From Campylobacteraceae bacterium (GTDB taxonomy: Bacteria; Campylobacterota; Campylobacteria; Campylobacterales; Sulfurovaceae), in NCBI GenBank assembly GCA_027034975.1, contig JALVWQ010000010.1, positions 100,512 to 164,511 of the forward strand: a stretch of DNA of 64,000 nucleotides, written 5' to 3'. Of the stretch, positions 1-9,041 are shown piece after piece. Below the pieces are notes generated by a model. It did no database searches. It was not told where the DNA came from and saw only the letters and a program-made list of their open reading frames with translations. Every line of letters begins with the position of its first letter. Position 1 is the stretch's first letter. The position numbers were made by a program, and so were the translations under genes.

Positions 1-1
1 C

Positions 2-991
2 TTAGGTGCAGATAATGGCATTGCAATAGCGATGATGATGCAATTAATGAAAGAGCAAGCTCCACTTGAGTTTCTCTTTACAAGCGACGAAGAGGTCGGC
101 TTAATTGGGGCAAAGAATTTAGAGCTTACCGTAAAGAGTGATAAACTCTTAAACCTAGATAGCGAAGAGGAGGCAAAAGTCTATATAGGGTGTGCCGGTG
201 GTGTAGATTTAAAATTAACAAAAGAGCTACAAAGTTTTAAAGAAGATGGTAACTTTTATGAGCTTACAATTGGTAATCTCCCCGGTGGGCACTCTGGAGT
301 CGATATAGATAAAAACATACCAAACGCAATAGTAGAACTTGCAAAATTTATTAAAAATAGCGGTGCAAAAGTTGCTTCTTTTAGCGGAGGCGAAAGAATA
401 AACTCGATACCTGTAAATGCAAAAGTTTTAGTAGTAAGCAAAAACCCTCTAAAATCAAATGGCACAATAGAGGTGACTCCAGCATCTAAAGAGAGTGTCA
501 CTAATTTTGACATAGAAGATCTACTAAATCTTCCAAATGGAGTGTTAGAGTACAATAGTGGCTTTAATGTAGTAGAGACAAGTGCAAATGTAGCCCTTAT
601 AGAGCTTTTGGAAAACAAAGTAACGCTAGAGGTTAGCTTACGCTCATTAGATACCCAAAAATTAATGGATCTAGCCGAGAGTATACAAAAAGAGTATGAA
701 GCAAAAGGGTATAGTATAGAATTAAACGACAAATATCCAGGCTGGAAGCCAGAGATTAACCAATTTACCAAAAGCGTCGAAGCAGCAGTAAAAAAAGTAT
801 ACAAAGTGTGCGAACTAAAAGTAATTCATGCTGGCTTAGAGTGCGGCATCTTAAGCGAAAAACTCCCAAACACCCAAATGGCATCGATCGGCCCAAACAT
901 CTACTACCCACACTCTATTAGAGAGTATGTAGAGATAGACTCTGTCGGGAGGACTTATGAGGTTGTGAAGGAGGTAATAGATTCCCTTTAA
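2..991 (+). CDS. pepD: Aminoacyl-histidine dipeptidase (PepD-like, M20 family), 5' end outside window
   Basis: Cytosolic metallopeptidase that cleaves dipeptides such as Xaa-His. The reading frame is open from base 2, and the residues before the first internal ATG (LGADNGIAIAMM) already match the conserved metal-site block of the family, so the true start lies left of the window. Also visible are the acidic catalytic block (FTSDEEVGLIGAKNL), the PGGHSG histidine motif and the C-terminal GLECG motif. About 330 residues are present and roughly the first 100 are missing. The convergent nth gene follows after 9 bases. M20 membership is clear; the exact dipeptide preference is inferred from the family. 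Confidence 0.88.
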   Translation, partial: LGADNGIAIAMMMQLMKEQAPLEFLFTSDEEVGLIGAKNLELTVKSDKLLNLDSEEEAKVYIGCAGGVDLKLTKELQSFKEDGNFYELTIGNLPGGHSGVDIDKNIPNAIVELAKFIKNSGAKVASFSGGERINSIPVNAKVLVVSKNPLKSNGTIEVTPASKESVTNFDIEDLLNLPNGVLEYNSGFNVVETSANVALIELLENKVTLEVSLRSLDTQKLMDLAESIQKEYEAKGYSIELNDKYPGWKPEINQFTKSVEAAVKKVYKVCELKVIHAGLECGILSEKLPNTQMASIGPNIYYPHSIREYVEIDSVGRTYEVVKEVIDSL

Positions 992-1000
992 AACTTCTAA

Positions 1001-1672
1001 TTATCCATTCGCCTTAAACCCCTCTTTACTCTTACAGTACTTAGCTAAAAAGCACCCTTCGCACTCTGGTTTTGTAGCTTTGCATTTGTAGCGGCCGAAG
1101 AGTACCATGGCTTGGTGGAGTTGGTGGAGGTTGGTTTTGAATTTTTTTACCAAATCAGCTTCGGTGGCTTTTGCGGTTGTCGCTTTGCTTAAGCCTAAGC
1201 GGTGGGCAACGCGGAAGACATGGGTATCGACTGCCATCAAATTTGCACCGGTGTACTCTATAAGCACAACATTGGCTGTCTTTTGTCCGACACCTGGGAG
1301 TTTGACTAAATCTTTTTGATTGAGGGGGAATTGGCCATTAAACTCCTCTTCGATCATTTTTGCCATTGCAATGAGATTTTTTGCTTTATTGTTAAAGAAA
1401 GAGCAGCTTTTAATAAGCTCTTTGAGTTCATCGAGCTTTGCATTTGCCAACTCTTTAGTAGTTGGATACTTCTTAAAGAGTGCTGGTGTAATGATATTTA
1501 CCCGCTTATCGGTGCATTGAGCAGAGAGTGCAACAGCAACCACTAATTGGTAGATATTTTCGTAATTGAGCTCAGTTACTGAGTTTGGGTAGTGCTCTAA
1601 TAAAAGAGCTTTTATCGCTTCGATCTCCTCTTTTTTTGCTAGTTTTGGAAACTTTGTTACTTTTTTTGACAT
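1001..1672 (-). CDS. nth: Endonuclease III
   Basis: Base-excision repair glycosylase/AP lyase for oxidised pyrimidines. It has a helix-hairpin-helix (LPGVGQKTANVV, containing the catalytic Lys), the catalytic Asp in AVDTHVFRV, and a C-terminal [4Fe-4S] motif CX6CX2CX5C (CKATKPECEGCFLAKYC). Length is about 223 residues, normal for the family. The frame can also be opened two codons upstream at a GTG (1678), but an AGG Shine-Dalgarno core five bases before the ATG favours 1672. Two further HhH-GPD glycosylases, MagIII and MutY, are encoded in the window. Confidence 0.95.
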   Translation of the reverse strand: MSKKVTKFPKLAKKEEIEAIKALLLEHYPNSVTELNYENIYQLVVAVALSAQCTDKRVNIITPALFKKYPTTKELANAKLDELKELIKSCSFFNNKAKNLIAMAKMIEEEFNGQFPLNQKDLVKLPGVGQKTANVVLIEYTGANLMAVDTHVFRVAHRLGLSKATTAKATEADLVKKFKTNLHQLHQAMVLFGRYKCKATKPECEGCFLAKYCKSKEGFKANG

Positions 1673-1702
1673 TTTCACCTACATTAATAGAGTTTTTTAA
1701 AT

Positions 1703-1727
1703 TTGACTAGTATACTATCATTATAAT
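1703..1727 (+). promoter_or_regulatory. Probable promoter of the PEB4 gene
   Basis: A consensus -10 (TATAAT, 1722-1727) lies 26 bases before the ATG. The only -35-like match (TTGACT, 1703-1708) is 13 bases away, too close for a classical spacer; campylobacterial sigma-70 promoters often lack a -35, so the -10 is the reliable part. An AAGGAG ribosome-binding site precedes the start. Confidence 0.5.
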
Positions 1728-1753
1728 TTTCAAAATAAGATTAAGGAGAATTT

Positions 1754-2593
1754 ATGAAAGTTTTAAAAAGTGCACTTTTAGCATCAGCTCTACTACTATC
1801 TGCTAATGCTGCAGATGTAGTGGCCACTGTTGGGAAAGTTGCAGTAACAAAGAGTGATATCGATGCAATGCTAAAGAGCCAAGGGATTACTTTCGATAAA
1901 ATCAGCAAAAAGCAGCAAGCACAGTTGGTAAAAAAGTTAATTGAGAGAGAGTTACTTTTTGATGCGGCTCAAAAGGCTGGTATTGAGAAAGATAAAGATT
2001 ATCTTAAAGCTCTAGAGAACACAAAGAAAGATTTAGCAATTCGTGTATGGATGGATAAAGTCTATGCAAGAACACTTATTAGTGATTCTGAAGCAAATAA
2101 GTACTACCAAGAGAATAAAGATATGTTTAAAGTACCAGAGCAGGTACACGCAAGACATATTTTAGTTAAGAGTGAAAAAGAGGCAAATGAAATTATTAAA
2201 GAGCTTAAAGGTCTAAAGGGAGATAAGCTTAAAGAGAAGTTTATAGAGTTGGCTAAAAGTAAATCTGTAGGACCTAGTGGTTCTAAGGGTGGCGATTTAG
2301 GGTTCTTTGGTAAAGGGCAGATGGTAAAACCTTTCCAAGATGCAGCATTTGCACTGAATAAGGGTGAGATTACAACAAAACCTGTACAGACACAGTTTGG
2401 ATACCATATTATCTATGTAGAAGATAAAAAGCCAGCAGGTATAGCACCATTTGAGCAAGTGAAGAAGTCTATTATGGCAAAGATGAGACAAGAGGCGTTT
2501 AAAAAAGCAGTTGATGAGACACTAAAAAAAGAGAAAGAGACTCTAAAAGTGAGCAATGTTTTTGAAAAGAGTGACAATAATACAACAAAATAG
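1754..2593 (+). CDS. peb4: PEB4/Cbf2-type periplasmic peptidyl-prolyl cis-trans isomerase (SurA-like)
   Basis: Periplasmic chaperone/PPIase involved in outer-membrane protein folding. A Sec signal peptide (KSALLASALLLSANA) is followed by an SurA-type N-terminal chaperone domain to about residue 125, then a parvulin domain: QVHARHILVKSEKEA, the GGDLGFFGKGQMVKPF block and FGYHIIYVED. A charged C-terminal tail ends in SDNNTTK, which contains a campylobacterial D-X-N-X-T sequon. Length of 279 residues fits H. pylori HP0175 and C. jejuni PEB4. It is followed by a paralogue that lacks the parvulin domain and then by aldolase; PEB4 next to fba is a familiar campylobacterial neighbourhood. Confidence 0.92.
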   Translation: MKVLKSALLASALLLSANAADVVATVGKVAVTKSDIDAMLKSQGITFDKISKKQQAQLVKKLIERELLFDAAQKAGIEKDKDYLKALENTKKDLAIRVWMDKVYARTLISDSEANKYYQENKDMFKVPEQVHARHILVKSEKEANEIIKELKGLKGDKLKEKFIELAKSKSVGPSGSKGGDLGFFGKGQMVKPFQDAAFALNKGEITTKPVQTQFGYHIIYVEDKKPAGIAPFEQVKKSIMAKMRQEAFKKAVDETLKKEKETLKVSNVFEKSDNNTTK

Positions 2594-2657
2594 CATAATT
2601 TACAATTTGTTCACAAATTTAGAATATAATATTTGTAAATATTTTGAAGGAGCATAA

Positions 2658-3131
2658 ATGAAGAAAATTTTAACAGGATTAGCAGTGGTTGCTGCAATAA
2701 CAACAACAGCTGTGAGTGCAAAGGTAATTGGAACTGTAAATGGGTACAAGATTACAGAGAAAGAGGCAAATCAACTCTTAAAAGTTTTAACAAAAGGGAA
2801 AGTGAAATATTCTCAATTAAAACCAAAAGATAAAGCAGAGATTGTAAAAAGATTAGCTGTAGATAAGCTTGTTATTAAAACAGCATATAGACAGTTAAGC
2901 AAAAAAGAGAGAGATTTCGTAATTGCAAATGCATGGATGGCAAAAAAGACTCGTAATATTAAAGTCTCAACTGCTGAAGCGAAGAAAGCATACAATGCGA
3001 ATAAAGCACTCTTTAAGAAGAATGGAAAGTTAGTTCCATTTAGTAAAGTAAAAGATTTAGTGAAGATGCAACTAAAGCAGAGAAAAGTAGTAAACAGATT
3101 AATGAAGAGAGCTAAAATAGTTGTTAAATAA
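2658..3131 (+). CDS. Secreted chaperone-domain protein, PPIase-less paralogue of PEB4
   Basis: A 157-residue exported protein with a signal peptide (LTGLAVVAAITTTAVSA). The mature start (KVIGTVNGYKITEKEANQLL) resembles the N-terminal region of the neighbouring PEB4 (DVVATVGKVAVTKSDIDAML), with the same order of helices and the same run LKPKDKAEIVKRLAVDKLVIKTA against ISKKQQAQLVKKLIERELLFDAA (given here in short form: both continue to a Lys-rich end). No parvulin motif is present. It has its own -10 (TATAAT, 2625-2630) and an AAGGAG site. Probably an accessory periplasmic holdase that arose by duplication of the SurA_N part; the function is inference. Confidence 0.7.
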   Translation: MKKILTGLAVVAAITTTAVSAKVIGTVNGYKITEKEANQLLKVLTKGKVKYSQLKPKDKAEIVKRLAVDKLVIKTAYRQLSKKERDFVIANAWMAKKTRNIKVSTAEAKKAYNANKALFKKNGKLVPFSKVKDLVKMQLKQRKVVNRLMKRAKIVVK

Positions 3132-3147
3132 CTCTTAAGGAAAAAAA

Positions 3148-4224
3148 GTGAGCCAAAAGATATCTGATTTTGTAAAGCCTGGTGTAGCAACAGGCGATGA
3201 TCTACAAAAGATTTTTGAGATAGCAAAAGCAAATAAGTTTGCTCTTCCTGCAGTGAATGTTGTTGGAACAGACTCTATTAATGCAGTACTAGAAGCAGCG
3301 GCAAAGGTACACTCTCCAGTTATTATTCAATTTAGTAATGGTGGTGCCTCTTTCTACGCTGGCAAAGGGTTAAAAGATCCAAATGCTGCAGTTTTGGGGG
3401 CAGTTAGTGGTGCGAAGCATGTACACACTTTAGCTGAGGCTTACGGTGTGCCTGTAATTTTACATACAGACCATGCAGCAAGAAAGCTGTTACCATGGAT
3501 TGATGGACTGCTTGAAGCGAGCGAAGAGCATTTTAAGGCAACTGGAAAACCACTCTTTAGTTCACATATGATTGACCTCTCAGAAGAGTCTTTAGAGGAG
3601 AACTTAGCAACTTGCGAAGAGTATCTTCGTCGTATGGATAAGCTAGGAATGACATTAGAGATTGAACTAGGAATTACAGGTGGCGAAGAGGATGGTGTAG
3701 ATAATACCCATGTGGATAATGCAGCTCTCTATACTCAGCCTCAAGAGGTTTTTGAAGCTTATGAGCGATTGAGTAAGATCTCTCCTCGCTTTACAATTGC
3801 AGCATCGTTTGGGAATGTGCATGGTGTCTATAAGCCTGGAAATGTGCAGCTAGAGCCTAAAATATTAGATAACTCCCAAAAGTATATTCGAGAGAAATTG
3901 AATTTAGATGTCGAAAAACCAGTCAATTTTGTATTCCATGGTGGAAGTGGCTCGAGTCCAGAGGAGATTGAAGAGGCAATTAGTTATGGTGTTATTAAGA
4001 TGAATATCGATACCGATACGCAGTGGGCTTTCTGGAGTGGCGTAAAAGAGTATGCTGCATACTATCATGACTATCTCCAAGCACAGATTGGAAACCCTGA
4101 GGGTGAAGATAAGCCAAATAAGAGCTACTATGATCCTAGAAAGTGGCTTAGAGCTGGCGAAGAATCGATGCGAGATAGAGTAATAAAGGCTTTTGAAGAG
4201 TTAAATTGTATCGATAGATATTAA
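3148..4224 (+). CDS. fba: Fructose-bisphosphate aldolase, class II
   Basis: Zinc-dependent cytosolic aldolase interconverting fructose-1,6-bisphosphate with DHAP and glyceraldehyde-3-phosphate, mainly gluconeogenic in this phylum. The zinc and phosphate motifs are visible: HTDHAARKLLPW, a Glu/Gly-rich loop ELGITGGEEDGVD, FGNVHGVYKPGNV, VFHGGSGSS and MNIDTDTQWAF. At 358 residues it has class IIA length. The start is GTG, chosen because AAGGA lies seven bases upstream. A strong stem-loop follows immediately after the stop codon. Confidence 0.96.
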   Translation: MSQKISDFVKPGVATGDDLQKIFEIAKANKFALPAVNVVGTDSINAVLEAAAKVHSPVIIQFSNGGASFYAGKGLKDPNAAVLGAVSGAKHVHTLAEAYGVPVILHTDHAARKLLPWIDGLLEASEEHFKATGKPLFSSHMIDLSEESLEENLATCEEYLRRMDKLGMTLEIELGITGGEEDGVDNTHVDNAALYTQPQEVFEAYERLSKISPRFTIAASFGNVHGVYKPGNVQLEPKILDNSQKYIREKLNLDVEKPVNFVFHGGSGSSPEEIEEAISYGVIKMNIDTDTQWAFWSGVKEYAAYYHDYLQAQIGNPEGEDKPNKSYYDPRKWLRAGEESMRDRVIKAFEELNCIDRY

Positions 4225-4249
4225 TCTATAGACCTTTGGTCTGTAGATT
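4223..4249 (+). terminator. Stem-loop terminator after fba
   Basis: Twelve-base-pair stem (4223-4234 with 4238-4249, one G-U pair) closed by a TTT loop. It begins on the fba stop codon. The following tract is only moderately T-rich, so termination efficiency is uncertain. Confidence 0.7.
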
Positions 4250-4272
4250 GCTTACTTAACTAAAGTTCCAAA

Positions 4273-5148
4273 ATGTTTTTAAACTTCAATACCCCAACAC
4301 CCCTAGAGCAATACAAATTTCAAAATATTCCTTTTCTGCTAAAGCGAGATGATCTTATTAGTTTTGATTTTAGTGGCAATAAGGCTCGTAAAATCGACTA
4401 CTATAGTAAAAGTATTCCTAAAGATATTGATACAATTGTAAGTTATGGCTCTATACAGTCGAATGCAATGTACTCATTAGCAAAGTTTGCTTCGTTAATG
4501 GGGCTACACTTTCGCTACTATGCAAACCATATTCCATCCTATTTGCAAGAGAACCCTCAAGGAAACCTACTTTATGCACTGAATGAGGGGATGGAGTTGT
4601 TAGAGGGGTATAGCAATATTGTTACTAAAGAGAATGAGCTATTTATAAAAGAGGGGATTGCAACGAAAGAGGCCTACTTTGGTATAGAAAAATTGGCTCG
4701 TGAGCTCCTTGAGCAGGTAGGGGAGGGGGAGTATCAAGTTTTTCTACCATCGGGTACGGGAACAACTGCACTTTTTCTCTCGAAAGCTTTGCAGAAGTTG
4801 GGGGCTTCGCAACTTAGAGTTTATACTACAGCTTGTGTAGGGAGTAGTAACTATTTAAAAAAACAGTGGCAAGAGCTAGAGGCAGATGAGAAGTGCTATC
4901 CAATTATAATAGAGACAAAAAAGAGGCACCACTTTGGGAAGCTCTACAGAGAGTTTTATCAAATTTGGTTAGAATTACAAAACGAAACAGGCGTAGAGTT
5001 TGAACTCCTCTACGATCCTAAAGCTTGGTTGACGATTTTGGAGAATCGAGAGCTTTTTGAGAACCTCCTCTATATACACCAGGGGGGAAAGTTAGGAAAT
5101 ATCTCGATGCTACCAAGATATAGAAGAAAATATGGAGAGAATATATGA
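4273..5148 (+). CDS. PLP-dependent ACC deaminase / D-cysteine desulfhydrase family protein
   Basis: Fold-type II PLP enzyme. The N-terminal SGNKARKIDYY block carries the Schiff-base lysine, SYGSIQSNAMYSLA is the substrate-carboxylate loop, and LPSGTGTTALFLSKAL is the glycine-rich phosphate-binding loop. At 291 residues it is slightly shorter than characterised family members (about 325-340). It overlaps hisD by four bases (ATGA) and so is translationally coupled to it. Substrate cannot be read from sequence; D-cysteine desulfhydrase or a related amino-acid deaminase is likely. Confidence 0.8.
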   Translation: MFLNFNTPTPLEQYKFQNIPFLLKRDDLISFDFSGNKARKIDYYSKSIPKDIDTIVSYGSIQSNAMYSLAKFASLMGLHFRYYANHIPSYLQENPQGNLLYALNEGMELLEGYSNIVTKENELFIKEGIATKEAYFGIEKLARELLEQVGEGEYQVFLPSGTGTTALFLSKALQKLGASQLRVYTTACVGSSNYLKKQWQELEADEKCYPIIIETKKRHHFGKLYREFYQIWLELQNETGVEFELLYDPKAWLTILENRELFENLLYIHQGGKLGNISMLPRYRRKYGENI

Positions 5149-6443
5149 AGATAATTCAAAGTAGTAGTAGTGATTTTGCATCTGAGTTTAGAGAGCTTTT
5201 AGAGCGAGGGAAGATGGATATTGAGAATGTTAGCCAAATAGTCTCTGGTCTCTTAAAAGAGATCCAAAACGATGGAAACAGTGCCTTAAAAAGCCAAATA
5301 GCTCGTTTTGATAGATGGGAACCTAAAGAGGATAGCGAGTTGCAAGTGGATCCAGCAGATATGGAGAGGGCATACAACAGTATCGATGAGGAGCTTAAAA
5401 AAGCACTCCATCTCTCTTACGATAGAATAAAAGCGTACCACGAAAAGCTGATGCCAAAAACTTGGACTTATAAAGAGGAGAGTGGCAATATTTTAGGGCA
5501 AAAGGTGACGCCTGTAGATAGGGCAGGGCTCTACATTCCTGGTGGAAAAGCAGCATACCCTAGCTCGCTTTTAATGAATGCAATTCCAGCAATTGTTGCT
5601 GGTGTAGAGGAGATAGTAGTTTGTACTCCAGCACCCGATAATGAGCTCAATGAGTTGTTGCTTGCTGCGTGCCATATCTGTAATCTAAAGAAGGTTTTTA
5701 AGGTTGGTGGTGCAAGTGCAATTGGTGCTATGGCGTATGGAACTGAGACTATTCCAAAGGTCGATGTAATTACTGGGCCAGGAAATATCTTTGTAGCGAC
5801 TGCAAAGAAGCTAGTTTATGGGGAAGTGAACATCGATATGATAGCAGGTCCAAGTGAGATTGGTGTACTTGCTGATAAGAGTGCAAATATAGAGTATATA
5901 GCAATGGATCTCTTAAGCCAAGCGGAGCACGATGAGATGGCAAGCTCTATTTTAATAACTGACAGTGAAGCGTTAGCTAAAAATGTAAGTGCCCAAGTAG
6001 AGACATTCTTAAAAAGCTTAAGTCGTGAAGAGATTGCACGAAAATCGATAGAGGAGCGTGGGGCAATTATTGTAACAGAAACGATGGATGAAGCGATTGA
6101 ATTGATGAATCAAATTGCACCAGAGCATCTTGAGATTGTAACAGAGGATCCATTTGCATTCTTAGAGAAGATTAAACATGCTGGAGCAATCTTCTTAGGC
6201 GAATATACGCCAGAGCCAATTGGTGACTATATCGCAGGTCCGAACCATACGCTTCCTACTGGTGGGACTGCAAAGTTCTATTCACCACTAAGTGTTGAGC
6301 ACTTCTTAAAAAAGAGTTCGATTATCTCTATGAGTAAAGAGGGCATTCAAGAGATAGGTAAAGAGTGTGCTTTAATTGCGGATGTAGAGGGCTTGAGTGC
6401 CCATGCTCAGAGTGTGCGATTACGCTTAGATGGCATAGAGTAA
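5145..6443 (+). CDS. hisD: Histidinol dehydrogenase
   Basis: NAD- and zinc-dependent enzyme oxidising L-histidinol to L-histidine, the last steps of histidine synthesis. Diagnostic blocks: YIPGGKAAYPSSLLMN, VFKVGGASAIGAMAYGT, VDVITGPGNIFVA, DMIAGPSEIGV, LLSQAEHDEMAS (catalytic Glu/His), APEHLE and AGPNHTLPTGGTA. Its length of 432 residues is typical. It is coupled to the upstream PLP enzyme by an ATGA overlap. No other his gene is in the window, so the pathway is dispersed. Confidence 0.97.
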   Translation: MKIIQSSSSDFASEFRELLERGKMDIENVSQIVSGLLKEIQNDGNSALKSQIARFDRWEPKEDSELQVDPADMERAYNSIDEELKKALHLSYDRIKAYHEKLMPKTWTYKEESGNILGQKVTPVDRAGLYIPGGKAAYPSSLLMNAIPAIVAGVEEIVVCTPAPDNELNELLLAACHICNLKKVFKVGGASAIGAMAYGTETIPKVDVITGPGNIFVATAKKLVYGEVNIDMIAGPSEIGVLADKSANIEYIAMDLLSQAEHDEMASSILITDSEALAKNVSAQVETFLKSLSREEIARKSIEERGAIIVTETMDEAIELMNQIAPEHLEIVTEDPFAFLEKIKHAGAIFLGEYTPEPIGDYIAGPNHTLPTGGTAKFYSPLSVEHFLKKSSIISMSKEGIQEIGKECALIADVEGLSAHAQSVRLRLDGIE

Positions 6444-6457
6444 GTTTTACTTACTCT
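6437..6457. terminator. Terminator between hisD and the convergent gene
   Basis: Perfect nine-base-pair stem (6437-6445 with 6449-6457) and a TTT loop, spanning the hisD stop codon and just ahead of the end of the opposing gene. The symmetry would serve both directions. Confidence 0.6.
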
Positions 6458-6459
6458 GA

Positions 6460-7227
6460 TTAATAGCCTGTAATTGTATTGAATATCTCTTGAACTTGAT
6501 CTATAGGATCGATATCTGCTTGGCAATTTTGGCGAGTTAAAATGATAGTTTGTCTATTAAAGAGATTTGTGCGTAAATTTCTAGCCTCCAGTGAGAGTTT
6601 AATTTTATTAAATCTTCCTAAGCTATTTTTTCTTAATCCTACAATTGAAGCTCTTACTAAAATTGCTCGTTTTTCCCAATCCATTCTTAATCTATTCCCC
6701 TCTAGCCAAGCTTGTGTTGTACCAAGTGGTCTCTCGCCTCTTGCTGTATTTCGCCAAGCTTTTACATAGAGTTTACCTCCTTGTTTGTAGATATGGAGTC
6801 TTGAAATTGCTGTAAAAAGATTATTATTGCGACTTCTATAGTTACCGATAAATTGATTTAAATGTGCTACTTGCCCTTTTCTAGCAAAAAGAAAACTTTT
6901 TGTAATAATTTTCTTTGTAATAGGGTTTATCTTTTTCGCAATAACACGAACTTTGCTACTGTTTACTGGCGATATAAAGAGTGCAAGGCTCTTATTTTTA
7001 AAGCCCCAAACCTCATAGTATCCATTACCAGCACGGGTAGCATGTTTGGTTTTAAGCCGTACATAATTTCCATTTCTATTAAGAATTGGAGAGATGTTAC
7101 CATTTTTAATAATGAGTTTGATTGGATCATTGTAGCGTGCACCTGTTTTATTGATCCATGTTCCATTAAAGTTGTATCCAAAAGCTAAGTAACTTAGCAG
7201 AGTAAGTAGGGTTAAGATTCGTTTCAT
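6460..7227 (-). CDS. Secreted protein of unknown function
   Basis: A 255-residue protein with a clear signal peptide (RILTLLTLLSYLAFG). The mature part is basic and rich in beta-strand-like stretches. Two regions look alike: an N-terminal FNGTWINKTGARYNDPIKL and a middle FIGNYRSRNNNLFTAISRL, each followed by a 'GNYVRLKTKH' or 'GKLYVKAWRN'-type strand and a Trp-containing segment, suggesting two copies of a small barrel-like domain. I recognise no family. It is monocistronic on the minus strand between hisD and the metal transporter genes. Confidence 0.55.
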   Translation of the reverse strand: MKRILTLLTLLSYLAFGYNFNGTWINKTGARYNDPIKLIIKNGNISPILNRNGNYVRLKTKHATRAGNGYYEVWGFKNKSLALFISPVNSSKVRVIAKKINPITKKIITKSFLFARKGQVAHLNQFIGNYRSRNNNLFTAISRLHIYKQGGKLYVKAWRNTARGERPLGTTQAWLEGNRLRMDWEKRAILVRASIVGLRKNSLGRFNKIKLSLEARNLRTNLFNRQTIILTRQNCQADIDPIDQVQEIFNTITGY

Positions 7228-7311
7228 TGTGTCTCCTTTTGTAGTTTATATATCTGTATAGTACACTCTTCTCGTGAAAGAAAAGTGTACACGAAGTGGA
7301 GAAAAAGTGAA

Positions 7312-8115
7312 TTAAGATACAATTTTTCGAACTATTATAAAAAGTAGTAGAGAGCTTGCTGCTGTTAAGATAATAGAGGCACCAGAGCTTAAGTCGAAGT
7401 TATAGCTAAGAATGAGCCCAATAAGAGTAAATAGTGTTGAGAGAAGGGCGGCAATAAACATCATCTTATAGAGTGAGTTACTAACTTGTTCAGCTATATA
7501 GGTTGGAATCGACATAAGTGCAATAACCAATATAAGCCCAACAACCTTAATGGCTACAACAACAGCTAGTGCAGAGAATATAAGTATAAGTGTAAAGAAG
7601 AGCTTTGCATTTATGCCACGAAGCGATGCATACTCACTATCGTAGGAGACCGCTAATATCTCTCTGTAGTAGCGATGGACAAAGAGAAGAGTCGCAATAA
7701 GAAGAATTGTCATAAAGAGAAGATCCTCTCTACTAACAGCTAAGATTGAACCAAAGAGGTAGCTCATTAAATCTACATTGTATCCAGGGGTTAGATCGAC
7801 AAAGAGAACCCCTATTGCCATACCAACTGCCCAAACAAGCCCTATAAAGATATCAAGCCTGTGCCGCTCTTTAAAGCTAATAAAGGCAATAAGTATAGCA
7901 CTAAATATTGCAAAAACAGAAGCTCCAAGAAAGATTGGTAAGCCAAAGTAGATAGCCATACCAATACCACCATAAGAGCTATGGGCAATACCTCCTGTGA
8001 GGAATGTCATTCTATTTACAAGAACAAGTGAACCGATAACTCCTGAGATAATACTTACCATAATAGCCGCAAGTAGAGCATTTTGTATAAATGTGTAGTG
8101 GAGAATCTCAGCCAT
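7312..8115 (-). CDS. Metal ABC transporter permease (ZnuB/MntB family)
   Basis: Membrane subunit of a zinc/manganese/iron importer. At 267 residues with about eight hydrophobic segments it matches the ABC-3 permease family; the GGIAHSSYGGIGMAIYFGLP region and the LFFTLILIFSALAVVVAIKVVG segment are typical. Its start overlaps the end of the ATPase gene by eight bases, so the two are co-translated. No periplasmic binding-protein gene is adjacent in the window, so metal specificity is unassigned. Confidence 0.88.
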   Translation of the reverse strand: MAEILHYTFIQNALLAAIMVSIISGVIGSLVLVNRMTFLTGGIAHSSYGGIGMAIYFGLPIFLGASVFAIFSAILIAFISFKERHRLDIFIGLVWAVGMAIGVLFVDLTPGYNVDLMSYLFGSILAVSREDLLFMTILLIATLLFVHRYYREILAVSYDSEYASLRGINAKLFFTLILIFSALAVVVAIKVVGLILVIALMSIPTYIAEQVSNSLYKMMFIAALLSTLFTLIGLILSYNFDLSSGASIILTAASSLLLFIIVRKIVS

Positions 8116-8869
8116 TTTGTGCTCCTAGTATCTCCATAAGTTCAACTTCACAGAAGTGGTTATTATCGTCAACTCTAAAGCGTTTATCGTGGAGGTTGTG
8201 TAGGTATCCGCTATGGTTGACATAAAGTACCCTATTTGCATAGTGCGAAATCACTGTAAGGTCGTGAGTTACAACTAATATTGTAATATCCTTATTGAGC
8301 TCTTTTAAGAGTCTGTAGATCTCTTTTTGTCCCTGCATATCGATACTTGAAGTTGGTTCATCAAGTATAAGAAGATGGGGATGTGAACAGATCGCTCTTG
8401 CAATCATAACTCGTTGTCTCTGCCCACCTGAGAGGTTTGAGATTTTGCTATGGAGATACTCTTGCATTCCTACGCGAGCAAGGCTCTGCTTTGCACACTC
8501 TATCTCCATTTGCGAATAACCGATCTTAAAAAAACTCTTTATGGAGTTGTGTTTCTTCCCATTGCCCATCATAACAACATCGAGTACTGAGATAGGAAAC
8601 TCTAAGTTGATATTGGTATTTTGTGGAACATAGCCTATCTCTAGAGGATCTTTAATAATACTATTTTTATGGATCTCTCCTTTTTGGAGTGGTAAAAGCC
8701 CAAGAATGAGTTTAATAAGAGTTGATTTTCCACCACCATTTGGACCGGTAATGGTAAAAAAGTCACCACGGTAGAGTTGAAAGTTAATATCTTCTAATAC
8801 ACTCTCTTTGTCATATTTAAAACTGAGATCTTTTACCTCTAAAAGGAGTTCTCTATTAGATTTTTTCAA
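8108..8869 (-). CDS. Metal ABC transporter ATPase (ZnuC/MntA-like)
   Basis: Cytoplasmic ATPase for the adjacent permease. Walker A is GPNGGGKST, the signature is LSGGQRQRV, Walker B is LLILDEPTSSID, and the H-loop is VVTHDL. At 253 residues it is normal length. The C-terminal HFCEVELMEILGAQNG extension is seen in metal-type ABC ATPases. It is first of the two-gene minus-strand unit. Confidence 0.9.
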   Translation of the reverse strand: MKKSNRELLLEVKDLSFKYDKESVLEDINFQLYRGDFFTITGPNGGGKSTLIKLILGLLPLQKGEIHKNSIIKDPLEIGYVPQNTNINLEFPISVLDVVMMGNGKKHNSIKSFFKIGYSQMEIECAKQSLARVGMQEYLHSKISNLSGGQRQRVMIARAICSHPHLLILDEPTSSIDMQGQKEIYRLLKELNKDITILVVTHDLTVISHYANRVLYVNHSGYLHNLHDKRFRVDDNNHFCEVELMEILGAQNG

Positions 8870-8956
8870 TTGTTGCTCTTTATTCTGAATATTATTTCTA
8901 TGATTATTATAGTCAAGTTTTACTATTACGCTTCTTATATTTAGTTCAATTGGGAG

Positions 8957-9032
8957 TGGTGGTCGCTAGTGGACTCGAACCACTGACATCTACCTTGTAA
9001 GGGTAGCGCTCTACCAACTGAGCTAAGCGACC
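8957..9032 (-). tRNA. tRNA-Val (anticodon TAC), copy 1
   Basis: 76-base cloverleaf with encoded CCA. The anticodon stem CTACC/GGTAG encloses loop CTTACAA, giving anticodon TAC. It is last in the minus-strand tRNA unit and differs from the second tRNA-Val by one base in the variable region. Confidence 0.97.
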
Positions 9033-9041
9033 TATAATAGG

